NCBI GenBank assembly: GCA_031256775.1
Contig: JAIRPX010000171.1
Location: 1-64,000 of the forward strand
DNA length: 64,000 nt
From: Dysgonamonadaceae bacterium
GTDB taxonomy: Bacteria > Bacteroidota > Bacteroidia > Bacteroidales > Azobacteroidaceae
Direction: 5' to 3'
Shown here piece by piece: positions 1 through 7,494 of the stretch. The position numbers and the translations under genes are program-made. Under the pieces are notes generated by a model. That model ran no database searches and had not been told where the DNA came from. It saw only the letters and a list, made by a program, of their open reading frames with translations. How positions within the stretch are numbered: position 1 is the stretch's first letter; the number at the start of each line of letters is the position of its first letter.

Positions 1-179
1 AATCAGTGAGTTACGCTATGGCAACGGAAAAAAAACTTTCTGTTGCGAATGTTTTTTTTCTGTCAGCAGTCAGAATTATGGAATTTTTATAATTGTTCTG
101 AAAACCCGACTGGCAGTAATTTGTACATTGGCAACAATCGAACATGAAAATATTTTTATAAATAACATACAATATTCCT

Positions 180-1100
180 GTGAACGAAATAATTTATACA
201 GTCATTATTCCGCATAAAAACATTCCAGACCTTTTGCGGCGGTGTCTGGATTCAATTCCGGAACGGGACGATATTCAGATTATAATTGTTGATGACAGCA
301 GCGACGAAGATAAAGTCAATTTCAAAACATTTCCCGGACTTGACAGAAAAAATACTGAAATTTACTTTACAAAGGAAAACAGAGGCGCAGGATATGCCCG
401 AAATGTCGGTCTGAAACATGCCAAAGGAAAATGGCTTGTATTTGCCGATGCGGACGATTTCTTTATGCCCTGTTTCAGCGAAGCGCTCGACAAGTATAAG
501 GACGATGAAAATGATATTATTTATTTTCACGTTACCGGATGCCATTCCGATACAATGAAATATTATCCGTGCGATGTAAAATACATTAACCGTCTGCTGT
601 CAAAAATAAAACGGACAAATAACTGGGACTTGGCTGTTTCTGTTACCTTACCATGGGGAAAACTGATTAAACGCAATATGGTCGAAAATTATAATATTAT
701 GTTTCAGGAAGTACGGTATGCCAATGACGTATTCTTTTCCGTGCGTACAGCTGTTGCTGCCGATAAAAAGACAGTTTCTGACTATGTATTCTACTGTTAT
801 ACATACAGAGCGGGAAGCCTTACAAAATGGGATAATCTGACAAAAGAAGATTCTCTCAACCAGTTGCTTGTCAGGTATCAAGTTCTGTCCGATGCAGATT
901 ATTACTTGAAAAGTATAGGTAAAAAACCATATCTTTACCTTTTTTCTATCGGTTATATGCTGAGAACTGTCGGTACAGACAGAAAATTATTTATCACTAT
1001 GACTTTAAAATTTATTAAACAGTATGGTTTATGGCTTTTTATTATTGGAATACCGGTAAGAATATATCGAAAGATAAAAAAACAGTGTTTCAAAAATTAA
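180..1100 (+). CDS. Glycosyltransferase family 2
   Basis: A 306-residue GT-A fold glycosyltransferase that would transfer a nucleotide-activated sugar to a cell-surface glycan or lipid acceptor; the substrate cannot be read from sequence. The N-terminus has the family pattern: a first beta strand with IIVDDSS near residues 34-40, ENRGAGYARN near 66-75, and a metal-binding DADD near 90. The C-terminus ends in a hydrophobic stretch (about 281-294) and a lysine/arginine-rich tail, suggesting attachment to the inner face of the membrane. The start codon is GTG with no better ATG before the conserved strand. It stands alone, convergent with the yigZ-yicC-carA genes, so the neighbours do not reveal the pathway. 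Confidence 0.85.
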   Translation: MNEIIYTVIIPHKNIPDLLRRCLDSIPERDDIQIIIVDDSSDEDKVNFKTFPGLDRKNTEIYFTKENRGAGYARNVGLKHAKGKWLVFADADDFFMPCFSEALDKYKDDENDIIYFHVTGCHSDTMKYYPCDVKYINRLLSKIKRTNNWDLAVSVTLPWGKLIKRNMVENYNIMFQEVRYANDVFFSVRTAVAADKKTVSDYVFYCYTYRAGSLTKWDNLTKEDSLNQLLVRYQVLSDADYYLKSIGKKPYLYLFSIGYMLRTVGTDRKLFITMTLKFIKQYGLWLFIIGIPVRIYRKIKKQCFKN

Positions 1101-1192
1101 GCGGACGAAACAAACAAGCCTGCAACAGTTCAATGTAAAATAATAATTTTGTGAGAATAATATGTATAAAATCTGATTTGATGTAATAACAG

Positions 1193-1804
1193 TTATTTTA
1201 CAGTGTCTGAACTGTAAACTCTGAGACTGTCTATTTTCAGAAGTTTTCCTTTAAGCTGTTCCGACAGACTGCGACGAATACGGATTTCCATTTTACATTG
1301 CATGTCCAGCTCCTGTCGGGCGATTTCGGAATGTTCGTTTTTGAGGGTTTTCATAACCTCGTTTATTACCAGACAGTCAAATTCGAGGAAAAGAGTGTCT
1401 TTATCTTCTTTTTCAACAATTTCTGCATTTTGAATTGCTGAAACTGTTGCAGAACGGTACGCATTTATCAATCCTGAAACTCCAAGTTTGACGCCGCCGA
1501 AATATCGAACAACAAAAACCGCAATATTTGTGAGATTATGAGAAATCAGTTGTCCGAGTATCGGTTTTCCTGCTGTACCCGACGGTTCTCCGTCGTCAAC
1601 CGCACGCCAAAGTTCGCCGGAAACGCCCAGCCGGCAGGCATAGCAGTGATGACGGGCGTCATGGTACTGTTTTTTGAGTTTTTGCAGACAGTCTTTTACT
1701 TCGTTTTCGGTATAAACGGGACAGGCAAATGCAAGAAATCTGCTGCCCCTGTCTTTGTACAAACCTTCTGAACATGAAGATACTGTAAAATATCTGTCCT
1801 GCAT
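1193..1804 (-). CDS. yigZ: YigZ/IMPACT family protein
   Basis: A 203-residue member of the YigZ (UPF0029/IMPACT) family. It carries the family signature GEPSGTAGKP at residues 72-81 and RYFGGVKLGVSGL at 100-112, followed by a C-terminal domain of the size expected for the YigZ ferredoxin-like domain. The length is typical. The bacterial role is poorly defined; the eukaryotic relative IMPACT modulates Gcn2. The gene starts one base before the end of yicC, and yicC overlaps carA, so the three are probably one minus-strand transcript. Confidence 0.88.
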   Translation of the reverse strand: MQDRYFTVSSCSEGLYKDRGSRFLAFACPVYTENEVKDCLQKLKKQYHDARHHCYACRLGVSGELWRAVDDGEPSGTAGKPILGQLISHNLTNIAVFVVRYFGGVKLGVSGLINAYRSATVSAIQNAEIVEKEDKDTLFLEFDCLVINEVMKTLKNEHSEIARQELDMQCKMEIRIRRSLSEQLKGKLLKIDSLRVYSSDTVK

Positions 1805-2686
1805 TTATAAAATATTTAGCAGTTGTTCCTTTATTTTTTCCAGCTCGTCTTTCATTTCAACAACAATTTTTTGAATATCGGCATCGCAGGCTTTTGAGCC
1901 AATTGTATTTATTTCTCTGCCGATTTCCTGCGCTATAAATCCGAGTTTTCGCCCCGGCATTTCTTCGCTGTTTCCTGTCTGTTTGAAAAAATGGCAGTGC
2001 TGCGCCAGTCTGACTTTTTCTTCTGTTATGTCTATTTTTTCAATATAGTAAATCAGTTCCTGTTCAAACCGGTTTTTGTCGATTTCTGAATGAAGAACAA
2101 GCTGGTTTAAAGCGTTTTCAATCGAAGTTTTTATTTTTTCGATTCTTGATGTTTCATATATTTCGAGCGATTTGAGTTTGTATTCGATAATTGAAATACG
2201 ATCGAAAATATCGCTTATCAGCGTTTTTCCTTCTTTTGCGCGAAATAAATCCATCGCGTTGAGCGCTTCCGTGCAACATTCAAGCGCTGTTTCGATTTCG
2301 GTTTCGGTCAATTCTTCGTTGCGTGAAAGCACGACTTCGGGCAAACGCAAAATCGAAGAAACAAAATCCTGTCTGTCGGCGTGAAGACCAAGTTCTTCGA
2401 CAGTTTTTGATATTGCATTGAAATATGATTTAAAAACGTCGGGATTGAAGGCAGTGTTTATATCTTCGTTCAGTGTTTCCCGCGTTACGTTAATGTCAAC
2501 TTTTCCTCTTGCAACAACGGTTGAAATCAGTTTTCTCATGTCCATTTCGAGCGAACGGTACAGCTGCGCCGATTTCAGCGTAATATCCAGCTGCTTGCTG
2601 TTAAGCGAGCGCACTTCGACTGATATTTTAATATTTCCGGCAGTTTTTTCGGCTTTGCCATAGCCGGTCATTGATTTTACTGTCAT
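1805..2686 (-). CDS. yicC: YicC family endoribonuclease-like protein
   Basis: A 293-residue YicC-like protein of normal length. It opens with the family signature MTVKSMTGYG and has the characteristic VRSLNSKQLD near residue 25. The C-terminal DUF1732-type region contains GRKLGFIAQEIGREINT. E. coli YicC is described as an RNase involved in stationary-phase physiology and small-RNA turnover; the same activity here is inferred from family membership. The start ATG overlaps the carA stop by four bases (ATGA), indicating translational coupling. Confidence 0.9.
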   Translation of the reverse strand: MTVKSMTGYGKAEKTAGNIKISVEVRSLNSKQLDITLKSAQLYRSLEMDMRKLISTVVARGKVDINVTRETLNEDINTAFNPDVFKSYFNAISKTVEELGLHADRQDFVSSILRLPEVVLSRNEELTETEIETALECCTEALNAMDLFRAKEGKTLISDIFDRISIIEYKLKSLEIYETSRIEKIKTSIENALNQLVLHSEIDKNRFEQELIYYIEKIDITEEKVRLAQHCHFFKQTGNSEEMPGRKLGFIAQEIGREINTIGSKACDADIQKIVVEMKDELEKIKEQLLNIL

Positions 2687-3756
2687 AACAGTTTAATAAA
2701 TTCATCGAACAGGAAATCGGCGTCGGTTGCGCCGCTTGCAGCTTCGGGGTGGAACTGCGCCGAGAAAAACGGTTTGGTTTTGTGCCTGATACCTTCGTTT
2801 GAGCCGTCGTTCATGTTTACAAAAAATTCTGCCCAGTCGCTGCCCAGTCCCGACGGGTCAACGGCGTATCCATGATTTTGAGCCGTTATCAGACATTTGT
2901 TGCTGCCGACCATCCTGACAGGCTGATTATGACTGCGATGACCGTATTTCAGCTTGTATGTCTTTGCGCCTGCCGCCATCGACAGCAACTGATTTCCCAT
3001 ACATATTCCGAAAATGGGTTTGTCGCCGTCGAGCGCTTTTCGCAATCTTTCGATAGTCGGTGTGCAATGTGCGGGATTTCCCGGTCCGTTGGATATGAAC
3101 AAACCATCGTAATCAACAGTTGAAAAATCATAATCCCATGGAACCCGTATAACGTATGCGTTTCGTTTCAACAGACAGCGTATAATATTGTGTTTCACGC
3201 CGCAGTCTATCAGTACCACGCGCCGGTTTTCGCTGTTTCCGTAAGTAATCACTTCTTTGCAGCTTGCTTTTGCAACCTGATTTTCCGATTCGGGGTCGTA
3301 CATTTCATACGCATCGTCGGGGTTTTCGGTGATTTTGCCTTTCATCGAACCTTTTTCTCTGAGTATTTTGGTTAATTCGCGCGTGTCAATGCCCTGAATT
3401 GCCGGTATGTTATGCGTTTTGAGCCAGTCGTGCAAACTTTGTCTCGAATTCCAGTGACTGTGTTCGTCCGAATAATCGGAGACAACCAGTCCCGATACCT
3501 GAATTTTTTCGGATTCAAAAAACAGCGATAAACGGTCTTTTGTCGAATCTTCGGGAACGCCGTAGTTACCGATTAAGGGATAAGTTGTTACAAGAATCTG
3601 CCCCATGTACGAAGGGTCAGTGAGGCTTTCGGGATATCCAACCATTGCGGTATTAAAAACCACTTCGCCCGAAGTAAAACTGTAATCGCCAAATGAAGTT
3701 CCGAAAAATTTAGTTCCATCTTCGAGAACAAGATAAACAGGTTTATTTTTTTGCAT
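2683..3756 (-). CDS. carA: Carbamoyl-phosphate synthase small subunit
   Basis: Glutamine amidotransferase subunit of carbamoyl-phosphate synthase. It hydrolyses glutamine and channels ammonia to CarB for arginine and pyrimidine synthesis. The N-terminal CPSase domain has LVLEDGTKFFG. The class I amidotransferase domain shows SNGPGNP, the nucleophile cysteine in FGICMGNQ (near residue 250) and the His-Glu pair in FHPEA. The frame is open to 3801, but a near-consensus promoter has its -7 box at 3780-3787, so translation must start at the downstream ATG (3754-3756), giving 357 residues. carB is not adjacent. The gene is followed by yicC with a four-base overlap. Confidence 0.95.
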   Translation of the reverse strand: MQKNKPVYLVLEDGTKFFGTSFGDYSFTSGEVVFNTAMVGYPESLTDPSYMGQILVTTYPLIGNYGVPEDSTKDRLSLFFESEKIQVSGLVVSDYSDEHSHWNSRQSLHDWLKTHNIPAIQGIDTRELTKILREKGSMKGKITENPDDAYEMYDPESENQVAKASCKEVITYGNSENRRVVLIDCGVKHNIIRCLLKRNAYVIRVPWDYDFSTVDYDGLFISNGPGNPAHCTPTIERLRKALDGDKPIFGICMGNQLLSMAAGAKTYKLKYGHRSHNQPVRMVGSNKCLITAQNHGYAVDPSGLGSDWAEFFVNMNDGSNEGIRHKTKPFFSAQFHPEAASGATDADFLFDEFIKLL

Positions 3757-3779
3757 AATTGTATGACTAAAAAATCGTG

Positions 3780-3810
3780 CAAAGGTACTCAAAAAAATCA
3801 TATCTGCAAA
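3780..3810 (-). promoter_or_regulatory. Bacteroidetes promoter of carA-yicC-yigZ
   Basis: On the minus strand TTTG (3807-3810) is followed after exactly 19 bases by TACCTTTG (3780-3787). This fits the Bacteroidetes primary sigma factor pattern TTTG-N19-TAnnTTTG. It sits 24 bases before the chosen carA start and supports that start. Confidence 0.8.
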
Positions 3811-3934
3811 AATTTTGTTCAGACAGACCTGGTAATGAGACGATTAAAAAATATCCGGCATTTAAGAAAATATGGTACTTTATTTAAACAGTTGATATTG
3901 ACGTTTTCATTTAATATAACAGGAGAAAGATTCT

Positions 3935-5545
3935 TCAATTTTCGGTCAATTTCACAAGTATTCCCTCGAAAGGGTTTAAAATGTCTGTATTTCCGGAAAT
4001 TTCTCTGTTTTGAGCGTGTGTTGACAGCAGTATTTCCCCGTATTTCAGATTAAATGACTTTATTTTTCGATGTTTTCCTGTAAAATTGAGAATGACTTTA
4101 ATTTTTGTGTCTTCATACGTTCTTATGTAGGAAATAATACCTTTTTCTGCAAAATCCGTAAATTCGATTTCGCCGCTCTGCAAAGCCTTATGCGTTTTCC
4201 TGAGTCTGATTAAATTTTTATACAGATTCAGTATGGAATTACTGTCGGCTGATTCACTGGCTACATTGACAGTTCTGTAATTCCGATGAACCGGCAGCCA
4301 CGGCTCGACAGCGCTGAATCCGGCATTTATCAGGTCGTTCCATTGCATGGGTGTGCGGCTTCTGTCGCGTCCCCTGTAAAACGGAAAGAATAATTTCCCG
4401 TACATGTCCCGTATCCTGTTTTTGGGAATAATGACATTTTCCATGCCGATTTCATCGCCGTAATAGATGAATGGCGTACCTTTTAATGTGAGCAGCAGAA
4501 TGGCGTGGATTTTAGCTTTTTCATATCTGTTGAAAGCAAAAATCCAGCGTTTAACGCTACGCCCCAAATCGTGATTGGACATTACGAAACATGGATGTCC
4601 TCCATTCGGAATTGCTTGATAAAAGTTATTTATAATTTTGCGATATTTTGAAGCGTTCCAGCGGGAAAATATTAAAGAAAAATCGAATGTGAGATGCAGC
4701 ATGTTTTTCCCGTCGCCCATAAAACTCGCAGTTAGTTTGGGATTGCCCGGAGGCAAAGTATAGATTTCTCCAACGCTGACTTTATCGGGATATTTATCCA
4801 GTAATGCCCTGAATTTTTTTAAAAAATCATACAGTTCAGGCTGGTTACGGTTATACACATGCCTGTCGGAAAAGAAATGAGTAATCGGATTGTTTCTTAA
4901 ATTTTCATCTTTAAAAATCATATTGATTACGTCCAACCGGAAACCGTCAACGCCGGTATCAAGCCAGAAACGTACAGTTTCAAACATTTCATTTTCAAGT
5001 TCCGGATTTCTCCAGTTCAAATCGGGCTGTTCTTTGAAAAAGGAGTGATAATAATATTCGCCCGTAAGCGCGTCGAAAGTCCATGCGCTCTGCCAGTAAT
5101 TTGTCTGCCAGTTATTAGGGCGTTTCCCTTTTTTCGACGGAGAACGCCAGATATACCATTCACGCTTCGGGCTGTTTTTTGAAGAACGCGATTCCTGAAA
5201 CCATTTGTGCCGGTCGGACGTGTGATTTAATACCAAGTCCATAATTATCCGTATATTTTTTTTGTGAGCCATATCCAGCAACCGTTTGAAAGCGTTCATG
5301 TCTCCATATATCGAATTTATTGATTTATAATCGGATATGTCATATCCGGCATCTATCCATGGCGATTCATATACGGGGGATAACCAGATTGCATCTACGC
5401 CCAAATCAGACAGATAATCAAGTTTCTGTATGATGCCTTCTATATCGCCTGCGCCGTCGCCGTCCGTATCGTTGAAACTGTGTGGAAAAATATGGTATAT
5501 AACGCCATGTTTCCACCACAAAAATTTCTCTTCGTTTATTGACAT
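3935..5545 (-). CDS. GH13 alpha-glucosidase (oligo-1,6-glucosidase-like)
   Basis: A 536-residue glycoside hydrolase family 13 enzyme that would cleave alpha-glucosidic bonds of malto- or isomalto-oligosaccharides. Catalytic residues are visible in order: nucleophile D205 in GFRLDV, acid/base E260 in VGEIYT, and the transition-state aspartate D326 in SNHD. The early DAIWLSPVYESP and the DLVLNHTSD block are typical of the oligo-1,6-glucosidase/trehalulose-hydrolase branch. There is no signal peptide, so it is probably cytoplasmic. It is monocistronic, separated from carA by about 180 bases. Exact linkage specificity cannot be assigned. Confidence 0.9.
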   Translation of the reverse strand: MSINEEKFLWWKHGVIYHIFPHSFNDTDGDGAGDIEGIIQKLDYLSDLGVDAIWLSPVYESPWIDAGYDISDYKSINSIYGDMNAFKRLLDMAHKKNIRIIMDLVLNHTSDRHKWFQESRSSKNSPKREWYIWRSPSKKGKRPNNWQTNYWQSAWTFDALTGEYYYHSFFKEQPDLNWRNPELENEMFETVRFWLDTGVDGFRLDVINMIFKDENLRNNPITHFFSDRHVYNRNQPELYDFLKKFRALLDKYPDKVSVGEIYTLPPGNPKLTASFMGDGKNMLHLTFDFSLIFSRWNASKYRKIINNFYQAIPNGGHPCFVMSNHDLGRSVKRWIFAFNRYEKAKIHAILLLTLKGTPFIYYGDEIGMENVIIPKNRIRDMYGKLFFPFYRGRDRSRTPMQWNDLINAGFSAVEPWLPVHRNYRTVNVASESADSNSILNLYKNLIRLRKTHKALQSGEIEFTDFAEKGIISYIRTYEDTKIKVILNFTGKHRKIKSFNLKYGEILLSTHAQNREISGNTDILNPFEGILVKLTEN

Positions 5546-5567
5546 AATTGAGGTTTATTTTTATTTC

Positions 5568-5931
5568 CAGAATTACATAATTTTCAAAATTGACATAATA
5601 GAGTTTATGTAAATTTAATTGAGTATAACTGGCTGAAAGCCAGAATTTTCATAACCGTATGTCGTTTGACATACGTACAAACATAATCCCAAAAACTGGC
5701 TGAAAGCCAGAACTTGAATATTTTCTGATACACAGGGTTCTGCCTTTACAGGCAGCGTTATCGTCTCACTGTTTCTTCCGCCGGTCAACCACCGGCGGTT
5801 ATGAAAATACTGGCTTTCAGCCAGATATATGCTTTCCAATATCATATTTAATTTTACATTAACTCTAATGTTTTCATTTCATATTGAATGAATTATTCAC
5901 AGAATTACATAATTTTCAGAATTGACATAAT
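5568..5931. repeat. Composite inverted-repeat element A with flanking direct repeats
   Basis: The left arm at 5628-5657 (containing TGGCTGAAAGCCAG, then TTTTCATAACCG) is mirrored by the right arm at 5796-5824 (CGGTTATGAAAAT, then CTGGCTTTCAGCCAG). A further copy of TGGCTGAAAGCCAG lies near 5696. The element is bracketed by a 32-base direct repeat (5568-5599 and 5900-5931) differing at one position. No protein-coding gene is seen. It looks like a non-autonomous, REP/MITE-like intergenic element. Confidence 0.6.
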
Positions 5932-6003
5932 GTTTTCATCTTAATATGAAATAGAATTGTATAAAACATGTATATTATGCGAATCAAGGGTTGAAAACGT
6001 TAT

Positions 6004-6215
6004 TTTAGCCCGAATGGGCTAAATTTTCATAACCGCATACAAGCGAAGCGCGGTATGCGGTAGCACAGTCGTTCTCATCTTTGCCTGAAAGGCAAAACAT
6101 TAATGCTTTTGCGATAGAGTTCTGTCTTTCAGACAGTCTGTTGTTGTCGTTTATAGCCGCAGGCAACGCTATCGCTCGCCTGCGGTTATGAAAATTTTGT
6201 CCTTGTAGGGACTAA
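6004..6215. repeat. Composite inverted-repeat element B
   Basis: Same architecture as element A with different outer stems. The left side has TTTAGCCCGAATGGGCTAAA followed by TTTTCATAACCG. The right side has GCGGTTATGAAAAT followed by TTTGTCCTTGTAGGGACTAAA. The inner 13-base boxes are shared with element A while the outer palindromes differ, which suggests a modular repeat family. No gene is visible between 5,546 and 7,134 apart from these repeats, a palindrome and putative binding sites. Confidence 0.55.
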
Positions 6216-6306
6216 ATAAGAAAACTTAACCAACTAAAAAACAATCAGATAAGAAGTTGTTTCCGTTCTATGGGGTACGATTTGGGGCTTTACCAAGCGT
6301 CGTTTT

Positions 6307-7055
6307 TGTCCGACTTTGTCCTGCCTTTGTCTGCATAAAACTTCAGTGCAAAGATACGGGCTATTTTTCAAAAAAACAAGAAAAACGAAAGAAAATAAAC
6401 ATCTGAAAATCAATTTTTTACTTGAGGTGCAAGGTGCAAGTATCTATATATAGATACACTTGCACCTTGCACCCCACTGTGACTTGTCAATAAATATACC
6501 ATCCACGAAAAACCGTATCGCCCTAATTCCTCTAATTTTTTTCTTCCGGTAAATTTGCGTTTTACATCAAAATTGCCCTGTTTTAACTCCGTTTTTGCGT
6601 ATTTTTTCTCATTATTCGCACTATTATGCTGACTGTCAAACATTTGTAATTCGACTAAAATATAATGTTTTTTACCGCATTTTTCGTTTTTCTGCTCAAC
6701 CTTAAAGTTTTATAACAAACTGTATATCAATTATTTACCGTTTGTATATCTGTTGCTGAAATGTTAAAAACATAACCTGAAATACATTACCAATGAAATT
6801 GGTTTTTACCGACTTCCGACCTTTGCAAAAAAAATCAAGTAATGGGAACATTCAAAAACAGATTGCAGACACTTTGGATTTTTGCGGAAAAACAGAAAAA
6901 GACCGTTCAGGAAATGTCCGGTTTTGTCTATCCGCGTAAAAAACGTATTTTTTTGTTTTACAGGATTTTGTACAGAGATGGATTTTGTGAGGCAGACAAA
7001 ACAGGACAGTTACTTTTTTGTTTGTCCAAAATTGGCATTTTACTGTCCAAAATTG
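6307..7055. repeat. Cluster of TGTCCnnnnTTG sites near the ICE left end
   Basis: Copies of TGTCCnnnnTTG occur at 6307-6318, 6915-6926, 6997-7008 (minus strand), 7023-7034 and 7044-7055, plus a variant with one extra base at 6317-6329. The last two are identical (TGTCCAAAATTG), 21 bases apart, about two helical turns, and just upstream of the -7 box of the first HTH gene. They could be operators or recombinase arm sites. Confidence 0.45.
6426..6473. repeat. 48-bp palindrome with paired GGTGCAA heptamers
   Basis: A perfect 16-base inverted repeat (GGTGCAAGGTGCAAGT at 6426-6441, complement at 6458-6473) surrounds a second perfect palindrome, TATCTATATATAGATA (6441-6456). Each outer arm is itself a tandem GGTGCAA repeat. 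As RNA it would be a strong hairpin; as DNA it is a symmetric site for a dimeric or tetrameric protein. It lies in the gene-free segment where the ICE left end is expected. Confidence 0.6.
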
Positions 7056-7092
7056 TCTATATATCAATGTGTTATATGTCAAATGGGAGCAT

Positions 7093-7100
7093 TACTTTTG
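7093..7100 (+). promoter_or_regulatory. -7 promoter box of the ICE HTH/Toprim operon
   Basis: TACTTTTG fits the TAnnTTTG element and lies 35 bases before the ATG at 7135. No clear TTTG is found at -33. The paired TGTCCAAAATTG sites just upstream may provide regulated activation or repression. Confidence 0.45.
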
Positions 7101-7134
7101 CAGTTGATAAAATTCAGAAATAAAATAAATAATA

Positions 7135-7494
7135 ATGGAAGTTATCACAATCGAATCAAAGGCATACAAGGATTTAACAGCGAAAATAGACATGATTGCC
7201 AAGTTAGTAATAGCTATTCAAAGCAAAGAAGATGGGCAACCCGAAGACGAATGGGTTGATAGCTACGAAGTCTGTACCTTCCTGAAAATCAGCGAACGTA
7301 CCTTACAACGCTTGCGTAGCGGAAACATTATCAATTACTCCAAAATTGGAGGGAAAAATTTTTATCGCATCAGCGAAATACAGCGTCTGTTACAGGAAAA
7401 CGTTATTCGCCGCACTGATGATCATTTACAGGACTTAATCAAAAATCACAGGCTTCATGTTGAGCAAAGACGCAATCTTAAAAAAGACAAATAA
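7135..7494 (+). CDS. Helix-turn-helix protein (excisionase-like)
   Basis: A 119-residue small DNA-binding protein of the kind that opens many Bacteroidetes mobile elements. An N-terminal helical segment (1-35) precedes a MerR/excisionase-type winged helix: DSYEVCTFLKISERTLQRLR around residues 41-60, then GKNFYRISEIQRLL. It may act as a recombination directionality factor or as an operon regulator; which one is not visible. The following Toprim gene starts inside its 3' end (38-base overlap), so the two are coupled. Confidence 0.75.
   Translation: MEVITIESKAYKDLTAKIDMIAKLVIAIQSKEDGQPEDEWVDSYEVCTFLKISERTLQRLRSGNIINYSKIGGKNFYRISEIQRLLQENVIRRTDDHLQDLIKNHRLHVEQRRNLKKDK

Noticed and set aside
5568-6215. 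CRISPR array
   Set aside because: Repeats are inverted, few and of unequal spacing with no unique spacers of constant length and no cas genes.
6348-6357. GTATCTTTGC on the minus strand as a definite CTnDOT-type attL core
   Set aside because: The sequence equals the GTAnnTTTGC core, but the same string is the ordinary Bacteroidetes -7 promoter box and occurs many times; without the right end it cannot be called an attachment site.
6842-7259. Overlapping plus-strand open frames of 93 and 125 codons before the HTH gene
   Set aside because: No recognisable family and composition like intergenic DNA; they cover the repeated TGTCC sites and the promoter, and the second runs into the true HTH gene in another frame.
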